Shown here: piece after piece, positions 13,501 through 25,500 of the stretch
Position numbering within the stretch: position 1 is the first letter of the stretch
Layout: every line of letters begins with the position of its first letter
NCBI GenBank assembly: GCA_936450465.1
Contig: OW388301.1
Coordinates: 17,155,523-17,219,522 of the forward strand
DNA: 64,000 nt
Source of the DNA: Gibbula magus
Taxonomy: Eukaryota > Mollusca > Gastropoda > Trochida > Trochidae
Direction of reading: 5' to 3'
The notes under the pieces: model-generated
Told to the model about the DNA's origin: nothing
Seen by the model: only the letters and a program-made list of their open reading frames with translations
The model's database searches: none
Translations under genes and position numbers: made by a program

Positions 13501-16500
13501 ATCACGGATAATACTGGCTAGTGCTTTGCTTCATAAAAGCATACGTGTTACAGACTACACATTGACAACTAATATTGGCCTATAGACAAAATGGCAGCCA
13601 ACAAAAGCGTTTTTCAAAAGTTCAAAGGCTACAAATAATCGAATCCTTCTTCCGCATTGGTATAATGCAGTCACGATCTAAAGGCATTAGAGAGCATGTA
13701 TTTGAATAAAATAAGATTGCCTGCTCCCATTTAGGATTTGTAATTGATTTTCTTATTGTTAATTTGTAAAATGGCAGTCCAACATCAAACTTAAAGTATC
13801 AGCAGTAATAACTTCAAATATAGTCGCAAGCGACGACAAACGGATTCAGCGTTTTAATTGTTTTAATTAGGACATCTGTCCTATGTTGCTGCGTATTTTT
13901 TTAAAACATGTTTCAAGTCTCTAGCATATCTCTAGGAGTATTGAGACCAGAAGTTTACATGCTAAAATCGAATCAATTGTGTGACTATATACAATGGTAT
14001 GAGCGTGTACTTACGTAAATGTATAGACAGGACAGGAAGTGGTTATTTCAGATCTACTTTTAGAAGGGAGCATGTGGAGTATTTGTCTACTACTATTTGA
14101 TAATAATGTTTGAATAAAAGGAATAGAGAACGAATACACTTGGAATAGTTTAGCAATGCAAGGACAATGAAGATGTAGAAAAGGGCTTTAACTTGTTAGA
14201 AACGGCAGAACAAATGTTTGTGAATATGAGATAAGGATGCCTCAAATCCGTAACCCTTGGCTGGTTTTAAAATAAGCATTTTATGGTAACAATATGTATA
14301 CTGTGAGAAAGACTGGCTTAAAACGAGCGTAGTTTCATTGATGAATTTGTTAATCAATTGCCACATGCAATGAATGAATATTCGAAGCGGGGCTCTTTTT
14401 GCGCATGAAAAAACCATCTTGCCTAATATGGAATTAGTGTACTATGAATCTTGTTTATGAATGAATGAAATGTAAATTCATTGACTCGTGATATGTTCCT
14501 TAAAAACTCTCTATTATGTAAAGATAACAAATTTTATACCAATTTCTTTGTGCATTACACCTAATGCGAATCATATAACTTGTGTGAAGTCAATTTGTGA
14601 ACTGTTACGATAAGAGGGAGATTTGGTAATACTTGCGCCTCAAGCTGTTTCTAATTCCCAATTAAAATTGAACAACATCATTAAACATGTGAAAAACCGA
14701 AACTACAGTCCGATTTACATGCACAGATCTATCAAGCATAATCAACCTACATTTGTCTTTTTCTGTGTTATAAAAGAGCTTCTAAAATTACAATTGGCTA
14801 ATAGTGATGCGTTAATCGTGATGCAGTGTCCCGTTTCGACCAGAACTACTTTTACATATATATCGTCACATACTATACTGAGTCAACTGTCTTCAAATTG
14901 GTAATTGTCGGCCACATTCAGTACTTCTCGATACAATAGCACCATCTATAACGTTTAGCAGGACTGACCCCAACAACACAATGTATGCCAAAGCGAAAGT
15001 GTGAATTTCCTGATCAGTGTTCACACATCAAAATGAAAGTCAAATTTGATGAAATTATGTTGAAAGCTCATTAGTCATATACATTATCGTGTTAATGGCC
15101 ATTTTTCTAGTTTGGGTGATATTGTGTCAGTCTGATGGGGTATTGGTGTCAGTCTGATGGGGTATTGGTGTCAGTCTGATGGGGTATTGGTGTCAGTCTG
15201 ATGGGGTATTGGTGTCTCTCTGATGGGGTATTGGTGTCAGTCTCATGGGGTATTGGTGTCTCTCTGATGGGGTATTGGTGTCAGTCTGATGGGGTATTGG
15301 TGTCTCTCTGATGGGGTATTGGTGTCAGTCTGATGGGGTATTGGTGTCAGTCTGATGGGGTATTGGTGTCACTCTGCCTGCTCACATGAGCATCATGGTC
15401 AACTCTTGCACATAACGCTTCAATAAAATCTTCATTACGTCAAACTTGTTCAAATGGTCGAAGTCAACATACTTTGAAAGGTAATTGTGAAAAAGGCATT
15501 AGGAGTTCTCTAATAAAATTACTTGTTATTTCCCATTGCTTCAGTTGTATATAAATCTAAGTTTCAGCGCTTATTTTTAGATGTAAATATCTTCAGAGTA
15601 GTGTAACGCTTTGTTTAAGTGTATTATCGAAATAAACATGATTCTCCCATTTAGAATGATGGTTCCCTCAGATAAAATTTACCTTCGGCGTAGCACCCTC
15701 GATATAAGAATGGTTAAACGAACCTATGCTGGGAGTACATCAACTACCAGCATGGAATGTACCATTCACTCAAGTAGTACAAACAAATCCATTCCCCTTA
15801 CCAAGTCGGACTTTGAACTGATAGACCAACGTGTACATGAGGACACTATACCCTCACCCAAACTGCCATCTAGAACCAACCCAATCGACAAAGAGCAGAC
15901 TTTAACGCAAAATACGTTGGTGTTGTTGTTGTTGTTGTTATTATTGATGAATAGGAGTTTAAAGTCTGCTCCCACGGTTGGTGGTTTCGCCGATGGGGAG
16001 TTATACTTACTTACGTTTAAAGCTATAACAAATAAACAGATAAAAGTGTAAGTACAACTCTCTCAAAATGTATTTTCAAAACGGTGGTGAGTAAATTAAA
16101 TGTTTAAGTCCAAAGACAGCAAGAAAATTGGAATATAAAATGATAGTAAAGATAAGAAGTGAAGCGACATGGTTTCGGGGGGTCGGAGGTGGCGACTGGT
16201 GGGTCGGCTATACCCAAAACAGAAGGGCAAACGGCAGTAAACCGACATGTAACAAACAAACCTCCAAGAGCGGATCTAAATCCACCAATTTCAGTTAAGG
16301 AAACCTTTGGTGTTTTGAGCCGTATTTCTGACGTCAGGGTTTAGCTAAATTGAAAAAGTAGGATTTGGCGCCGCTTTTTGAGCTTGAGTCGTGACTTATG
16401 CATCTATATCGACTACAGTGTAAATATTGTTTGAGTTTTTTTATAGGATGTATTTCTCAGTTGGCGCGGAATAGCGTTTAACTCGAACTGATATGATTTA

Positions 16501-19500
16501 GTACATAGTAACATGTACATGTGGAGAAATTAGAATTTTAAAGGTTTCTGATAGGCCACGATGAACCAGACATCGTCGATTCTGTTGTCCGGTTATTCGA
16601 GTTTAAGCATGTGTCTTTACACTTGCAAATCACCTAATTCAACTAGTGTGTACATATCATAAGAACTCCTTTCTGAATGTATCTCTCAGTTCGCGTAGAA
16701 AACATTTCAACTGGAACTGGCATGACTTAAAGCTTAAAGGAATATTCCAGTGCAAAATAAAAATAAGGCTAATAAAAGAATGTTTACTAAATGAGCGATA
16801 AATGTTATCAATTTATTTTTATGTATTTTGTATAACCTGTAAAAAAAATTCAAAGTCATAAAATATCGCGATTACCGGGCTCACAGGGCGCCGCCATTTT
16901 TCGTTCTCGAACCATAAACGAGAGCGAGAAACCGCGGGAATTCGATGTGAAAGACACACCACGAAATTAGGAGACACCGCAGTCATCACGCTGAGAGATG
17001 CCGGCCTGTCAGGCATGGGGTTGTTCAAACCGAAACGACCGGGGCAGGACGTCCCCGTTCACGGAAAATCTTTTTTTAAGATACCAGAGCCCCAGAAGAA
17101 TAAAAGTCTCTCAAGCAAATGGCTCCACAACATCGGGACTGGATGGAAAGTGACCACCTTCAAGTTCGGGCGGCACAAGGTTTGAATGGCTGTTGAAGAC
17201 GGCAACATTTTACAAAAAAATATTTTAGGCTAGCTCATATTGACTCTAAAGTCATTACTTTTAAATTACTTCTTACATTTCACTGTCTATATATATTCAT
17301 ATTTAAATAACCAATATATCACGAACATTTTTTTTTAACGTTGATAGCTACTAATATTGTGAAAAAAAATTGTCAGTTGCACAAGTCAAAGCGAATCCTA
17401 AAGCGAAGCCTCGCTGTATTGTGATGCGTTCGTAATCAAAATTATTTCGTATATACTTTGTCAAATATAAACATAAGCTGACTAATAATTTGTTTCTCTA
17501 TGTGTGTGTGTTTTTATTTCGTTTTAAATATTTACCGACCACCAATAGTCTGAACTTAGTTATAACTTATTGTGTCTAAATTGTCTTCCGTTTCACTTTT
17601 GGTACGAGACTAAATTGATTACGAATAATAGCACGATTTTACAGTTACAGTAACGGTAGATTTGCAATTTGTGGGTGATTATTTTCATTGAATGGTATTA
17701 ATTTCAAATTACTCTAGAATATTTGATATTAATTATATTTGTACAAATATTCAAAAAGATATCAATTGCTGACAAACTCAAATGAACTGTCTTGTTAATT
17801 TATGAAAGTGATGAATTATGTTGTAAATAATATTTGATATATATATCTATGGCCTTATGAAAGATAAGAATTATATTGTGAATAATTTCAATATTTCAAT
17901 TATAATATATTTAATGAATTTGCACTAGAACATTTTATGAAAGACATATTTATTTTGTGTACAGGTTGTTTGTGAAGATCATTTTGAGGAGGACTGTTTT
18001 GTGGAACATTTGGAGAGAGGAGAGGGACATCATCGAAGGTTGAAGCCAGATGCCATTCCTTCTATTTTTGTCCACCGGAAAAGAGAGAGCAAGGAACGAG
18101 GGGACCGCCTAGCAAAAAGGAAACAGGTAACAGAAAAAAACATAAATTTATTTCACTTATCACCATTATTATGTTGACTGTTCAACGGTTAGAAAGTAAA
18201 TAACAAATAAAATAGCACTGCAATTTATAATTGTATATAGAGTCCATACTGCTTATTAAACTATTGATTAAGATTTTGAAGAAGTCATGATTTTCTTAGC
18301 ACTGTAATAATGACAATATTCTCATTACAAAAAATAATATTTGTTTCAGTAAAATAAAAAAAATATGTTATTGGATAGCAAAATATCATGGTTTAATTAT
18401 GACATAAATATTTTTTTTGGAAAAATTATACACACAAAAATTTTGTTTACAATTGACAGCAAACAAAATGTAGAATTTCCTAGTGAATTTCCTAGTTCAT
18501 TTACAGGATTTCAAATATCAATCAACATAGGGTTATTTCTCAATCAACAAATCAGAATCAAGAATACACTGAAGCCATTTTACGATTGAAGTTAAATATC
18601 CAAAAGTAGTGAGGCAATATTTGAATGAAAACTGATAATTAGCCCATTTCATTTAATATATTTTATCCAGAAAAACGTCCAACACATGATCATTGTCTTT
18701 TATAAGACTTAAAGACTAAATTTACTTTGTTATGCAGATGTTGTTTTTCGAATCAATTAAAACTGTACTATTTCAATCCTTAAATCTTTTCCCTTTAGGT
18801 TATCAGCAGCATCATTCACACTGCAAGTAACAGCAGGAACAAGGCCAAGGTATTTGTACATTTATATCATGGAAACCACACAGATTTTGTGTAAAAAGTA
18901 TTCACTCAAATATTAGTTAAATTTACTAAGACTTAAGAATTTCTTTTTCTGTGATTGATTAATTGCTGTAATGATTGATTGCTTTTCATTTAAAGAAATC
19001 TGAACTTAAAGAATTTCGTTTGAATTTATAATATCACATAAACAATGGATACCTTTAAAAGATAAGATTTATCCTACTTTAATATTTAATGAAAAAAATA
19101 TGCATAGCAGTTAAATATTTCCAACAATGTAATTCAGAAGAAGTCATCAACAAAAGATGCAAAGAGGAGCAGCCTGGTCCCCAAGACTGAAGAGTCTGAA
19201 GACATTGAAGTTTGCTCTGTTGTAAGTATTAAACTGCTTCATCATCTGAATTAAAAAAGTATTTTAGTGTCCAAGAGTGGCTGAACCAAGACTTATCCTG
19301 AACAAAGTTAATGTTAAAACTGACAGACATGAGTGGACATTCCTATAGTCTAATTGAATTTATACTTACAGGTTTGTTATAAAATTGGAGAAAATCACCA
19401 TTCAAAACCTAACCTCATATGAAATATAATCATCCCAATGTCGTTATAATGTAGACTGAGTATATTTGTTTTGACAGGAATATATTTTGACGGTACCATG

Positions 19501-22500
19501 TTCATCTCATTGAGATTGAATATTTACATTACAGGTCCAGTCCGACTCTAATTTTCAATTTTTATATTGGAAACAATTTTCAAAATGCAGTTTGAGACTT
19601 GCAATTCCTTTAAAATGATGCGCAATAATTATACAAACAAAAAAGGAAATCATGGTGAAATATGTGTGATAGCTCATTTAAAAATTTAATGAAATCCTAT
19701 AATACTTATCGAGACAGAATTTCGACAGAGACTCGAATTATCTGCCCTTGAATATGGTCCTTTGTCATTAAAGGGGCAGTAGCACGTTGTTTGCAAATTT
19801 TATTTTTTTTCAAATTTTCCATTTATAATGATAGTTTATGTCATTTATATTTATTTAAGAGGATAAAATATCTTATTATACAAACACATTATCAGAAGTG
19901 GTAATAACGGTGTTGCGTATAATGCCAGAATTGCATGGTGGCCATTTTATAGTGAAAACATTTTACTATTTCGAATGTCAAAAACTATTCCCATGACTTT
20001 ACTGAACCATGTCAACTCAACTTTTGACTTGATTTTCCGAAGAAGGGTGTTTCACTATTGGTGACATTATTTTTCAAATACTGGTACATTTGATTGACAT
20101 ATTTGTGAGAAAAAAATTTGCTACTGCCTATTTAAAGTAAATCTTTTGGCTTCATAACTGTCACAAATTAACTTATGTCAAAGTTATTTATTGTAAATTC
20201 TTCACTGATATTTGCTCAACAAATCCATGTCTCATCATTATCTTAAACAAGTTGATAGTTTCAGAACAATTTGAAAATTTACAAAAATAATTGTGTTGAA
20301 TTCGTTTGTTGCTTGCGACTATATTTTTTTTTATTGTAATTCTGTTTTAGAGTATTGGCATACAGACTGACGATTGGTGTCTGGACTGTGGGCACACAAA
20401 TCATCACAGATGCAGCGGTCCTGAAGCTTCGACTTCCATCAGCATGTTGGACCATTCTTACTCTTCTAAGCCAAATGATGAGATGCTAGGTAACGCAACA
20501 ACTGATGTTGACAATGATATTTTCAACAATTCTATGGATTATGAACCATCTATTATTGATGACACCCATGAATCAAATGTTTTAAGTGAATCATTTTCAT
20601 CACAAGTTTCTAGTGTTACAAGTGAACATTCTTTATATCAACCATCAACTGATGCTGAGTCACAGAGTGAAGATGAAGATAGTGATATTGACTCTACTTC
20701 AAATATAATCTCTCAAGACAAGTACATTGTGTTCTCAGATGCACTGGATGATATTTTGTACCGTATACCTTGTAAGCATTGCTCATGTCCTGTAGATGAA
20801 ATAAAAAAATCATCAATTTGATGCTTACCATATGGCCTATAGTTTGCGAAAGAAGTTGAAAGATAAATGTCGTTACAAAAAGTTATCCGCCCTTGCTCCT
20901 TGGGTGCAGTCTATATGCAATCATTTATTCTGGTGTGCTGCTTCATGTATGGGAAATGCAGATCTACTTGTTGCCCGTTTGGAATCCCTGCGCTACCACA
21001 TTGTGAATATACATCATTGGGATGGACCAGGATTGGTAAACTCATGTTGCCATGATATTCTTTCAGAAGATCAAGTTGCAAGAAAGAAGTGACTTAAGCC
21101 AGATTCCCCTTCACACCGAGTTCTTGAAGAAATTATGCTGAACCGGAAATTTTTAGAAGACATCAGAAGACTGAGCAAGTTTTTGCATACAGGTCGCTTA
21201 GAGGTTTACCACTCCCTCCTGAATAAGTATTGTCCCAAGAGGCAGGATTTTGATAAGAAACAGATGACAGGAAGAACACAGTTGGCTGCCCTTGATCACA
21301 ATAAGCACACCTTTGTGGAGGAAACAGATGCCTTATCGTCTTCTTTTGAGGAAAGGTCTGTGGATATAGTGACCTTCATAAATCCTGATGGAGTTAGAGT
21401 TGCTTACAGTAAGCATTGCAGTGACTGGGTTCTCAAACCAATTGCAGAGCTCAAGAGCTATTCCTATCTTAAGGATATGATCATGGAAGTGCTTAGGCGT
21501 CGCAAGAATCAAGAAAAGGGAGTAGTGAAAGCTAAAGCAAAAGCACGTAACATTGCAAAGAAACCAAAACCTAGCAAAGAAATGCTTCTGCAAAGACATA
21601 GATCAAGACTGAGGAAATGCTAAACTTCTGTTACTATTGCACTCCACTATGAGGAGTATTGAACTTGTCCATCAGTTACTATTGCACATCACTATGAGGA
21701 GTGTTGAACTTGTCCATCAGTTACTATTGCACTCCACTATGAGGAGTGTTGAACTTGTCCATCAGTTACTATTGCACTCCACTATGAGGAGTATTGAACT
21801 TGTCCATCAGTTACTATTGCACTCCACTATGAGGAGTATTGAACTTGTCCATCAGTTACTATTGCACTCCACTATGAGGAGTATTGAACTTGTCCATCAG
21901 TTACTATTGCACTCCACTATGAGGAGTATTGAACTTGAATGAATATTTCTGATTATTGGCTAATGTTGTTATTGAACCGCATTGTGACAGGTATTTAATG
22001 ACATTATTGGCTGATGTTGTTATTGAACCTCAGTGTGATAGGTAGTGAATGAATATTTCTGATTATTGGCTGATGTTGTTATTGAACCGCATTGTGACAG
22101 GTAGTGAATGAATATTTTTCATTATTGGCTGATGTTGTAATTGAACCTCAGTGTGATAGGTAGTGAATGAATATTTTTCATTATTGGCTGCTGTTGTTAT
22201 TGAACCGCATTGTGACAGGTAGTGAATGAATATTTTTCATTATTGGCTGATGTTGTAATTGAACCTCAGTGTGATAGGTAGTGAATGAATATTTCTGATT
22301 ATTGGCTGATGTTGTTATTGAACCGCATTGTCACAGGTAGTGAATGAATATTTTTCATTATTGGCTGATGTTGTAATTGAATCAGTGTGATAGGTAGTGA
22401 ATGAATATTTCTGATTATTGGCTGATGTTGTTATTGAACCGCATTGTCACAGGTAGTGAATGAATATTTTTCATTATTGGCTGATGTTGTAATTGAACCT

Positions 22501-25500
22501 CAGTGTGATAGGTAGTGAATGAATATTTCTGATTATTGGCTGATGTTGTTATTGAACCGCATTGTGACAGGTAGTGAATGAATATTTCTGATTATTGGCT
22601 GATGTTGTTATTGAACCGCATTGTGACAGGTATTGAATGAATATTTTTCATTATTGGCTGATGTTGTTATTGAACCGCATTGTGACATGTAGTGAATGAA
22701 TATTTTTCATTATTGGCTGATGATGTTATTGAACCGCATTGTGACAGGTAGTGAATGAATATTTTTCATTATTGGCTGATGTTGTAATTGAACCTCAGTG
22801 TGATAGGTAGTGATTGAATATTTCTGATTATTGGCTGATGTTGTTATTGAACCGCATTGTGACAGGTATTGAATGAATATTTCTGCCTGTATTCAATGTA
22901 TTGAGAATTTGACCTCAGCTAATCTTGATGTCAATTACCGGTACTGTTTTGGTTTATATTGTCACAGAATATGATATGAAATTGTGTTGATGTCCACACA
23001 CTCATAAAAAACAAACATCTCATTTCATGCCAGACAGATATATTATTGTTGTTTATGGGGTTATTGTTATTATTGTCACTCACTCTTTAAAGCCTGTGTA
23101 AGTATCTCCTGGAAAGTGTTCTCTGATTTTCTTGAAAGCGCAAGCAGGTATCACTTTTCTTACGCCTTTGCCGAGCTTCTGTCCACTGTGGGCCCATGAC
23201 ATGAAGTTTCGATATGCCATGAGCCTTGACTGTCTGAAATAGGTAACAGACATGTCTCATCATTATCCAAAATAATTCACTCAATCGCTGAGGATTTCGG
23301 ATTTAACACATCGGGACATGTAACGCTCGCTTACATAAAATTCACTAACCTTGTCATAAAATTTTAGAATATTTCACTTTGTGTTAACTTAATCTCATCC
23401 AAATTATTTCTCAGTTACACACATGATGGATAGAATGACTATTTATGACTAGTGTTTTAGTTGATATTTAAAAAAATGAAATAAAATGTCAATGAAGTTA
23501 AATATTGTAGTATTAATTGATGAATCAAGTATTGTATTTCATCTATTATGGTGTGATTAATAATGGCAAGATCTATTATGGTGTGATTAATAATGATATT
23601 TGTAACATTTAATTGTGTCAAGAATTATTATGTCAAGTATGTACCAGTAATTAACAAAATAATAAATGCATTCAATTTTCATTTGTGATTCTGTTATTAT
23701 TAGCTTTGTTTTAAGGTAAAGTTACAGGTTTTAGATGGAAGAAAAAATTTCGGATGTGCAAGACCATTTGTTTGGTGATATCACAAGCGATAGTTTTGGA
23801 AATTATTTCATAAACAATTAATATCCAAATTATATCTTTTTGAGTCATTTTCTGTATTTTGAGAGTTCTGCAAGACATTTCATTTAAGGTCTAATGAAAA
23901 ACGTCTTATGGGTGTATAAATTAACGAAAATAAAATAAAGTCAATATAACGAAAAATAACTGTAGGCGGAAATGATTGATGAATCGTCAGGCCCTTGAAA
24001 CAGGAACAGTGATTTCGTTGACCAGACCGGTTCGTAGCTGCAGTGAATCTCTCGTAAGCTACATTCCTATGTCTTCGAATGCAACGGAAATTTACATCTG
24101 TGAAACCTGTCTGGTCTACGAAATCACCTACAGCCCTTGAAACACCGAGCTGTTACGATTTTACCGTTAATAGAAAAAAATAATATTCATTTGAAATGTT
24201 TAAGGATTTTGTTTATGTTTTAACGATATATTGAGGGCATGTTTTCGGTAGGTTGAGAATAAGCCTTTGCAAAACAAATGTCGGGTAAAGATACGCACTG
24301 CTACAAAAACAACATAAAGTAGGCTAAATGTAGAGAGAGTATTTACTTCTTTTATTGTTTCTTTTGGAAAATCTAGACAATATTACATTATTTGTAGCAG
24401 GTGAACGTTTTTAATAATGTTTAATCACCAAAACAGTGACAAATTACTGAAAATTGACAAAAATCGTAATTAACAAGACATTATGAAACATTTTGCTCTC
24501 ACATAGCAAATGCCAGAGGAAACCAAAATACTTTTACTACCATCTACTAGTCCTTTCATCAGAATCTGGAAATACTTTTAACATTTATAATCATCGTAAA
24601 ATTGAAAGTGTGTGATGTAGTCAAACTCTGACTGCGTATCTTTAGCCTACACTTGTTGGCCTATGGAAATAGGGGTAGTCATCTGATTACGTTAAGTGTC
24701 AATCTATTAAGAATTTCTACTTAAATTTCCACATGAATGATAATACTAAAAGCGTAAATTTCAATCGTGAGATAGATTTTTCACATGTGAAACATGTTAC
24801 TGGTATAAATGGTCCGTTGTCTCTAGGGTGCGTAGCTTTACCCGACAGCACTGTATGATGCGTGCTAGTTTCACTAGCTAGTAGTAGTAGACATACCGGT
24901 TGTTCAAAACATCTGGAGCACGCCCACCCATTCCTTTGAAGAGCATGAATTGCACATATGTCATTAAAAGCACCGGTGGGCTAAGACAGATTGTAGGGAA
25001 ATCAATGTGCTCAGAAATACAAGAAACATCAATGATTCGATCATGTAAGTGCGATATTTCTTGGCAGCATCGGCATTCATTGGCAACGGGCATCGTTGCA
25101 CAATTCCCACACTCACACCATGTCAAACTATTTAAACGACTGTGATCGCCCGACTCCGTCTCCGAGTCGCTGCTACTATTGCTATCCTGGGTTTTTCTAC
25201 TTTCCCCTTCCTCAAACTGGGGTTCAAACATATATGGTTTCAGGTTGAACTCCATAGCTACGATTACAAATCGACTGGGTTTTGATATCGCCAGTATACA
25301 GTATTCTACGTTAACAAATACGCAGCGCAAACGCAAAGCATGTCTAGTTTAATTACGCAAGCTCTGCCGCACAAAGATGTACGGGGATTACAACAGAAAC
25401 TCCTTACACCGATTCGTTATGGTGTGTCTTTGCCGCCATTTAAAAACGTAAGATGGCGGCGCCCACGTCGTGTTAAAGCAACGACTTTCAGTTGATGTAA

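Larger units (their letters stand above)
16998..21623 (+). pseudogene. THAP-domain transposase (Kolobok-like), decayed, five exons
   Basis: The family would cut and paste DNA in the nucleus after THAP (C2CH zinc) binding to the element ends. Exons by splice sites: 16998-17179 (CQAWGC zinc ligands, then FFKIP and WLHNIGTG), 17965-18126 ([11 protein letters not shown] with the other C and H ligands, then [10 protein letters not shown] closing the THAP fold), 18799-18849, 19138-19221, 20351-21623. Internal phases are 0. Damage: exon 1 is 182 nt, one base short, with the frame changing between CSNR and FFKIP, possibly at the seven-T run near 17071; at about 20801-20811 the text jumps from CPVDEIKK into [16 protein letters not shown] in another frame, so the RNase-H-like catalytic core expected between them is absent; TGA at 21090 replaces the Trp expected in KKWLKPDSP. 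The C-terminal half ([25 protein letters not shown]) is otherwise well kept. Family assignment is from remembered motifs. Confidence 0.78.

Noticed and set aside
15611..16051. 146-codon frame as a host gene
   Set aside because: It includes a (TTG)n run between inverted segments, has no motif and no convincing splice context; kept only as an unassigned stretch.
21637..21942. 101-codon frame with [12 protein letters not shown] repeats
   Set aside because: It is the translation of a 45-bp tandem array after a transposase stop, with no independent evidence.
21630..22885. CRISPR-like regular repeats
   Set aside because: Units are contiguous tandem copies without unique spacers, in a eukaryotic intron.
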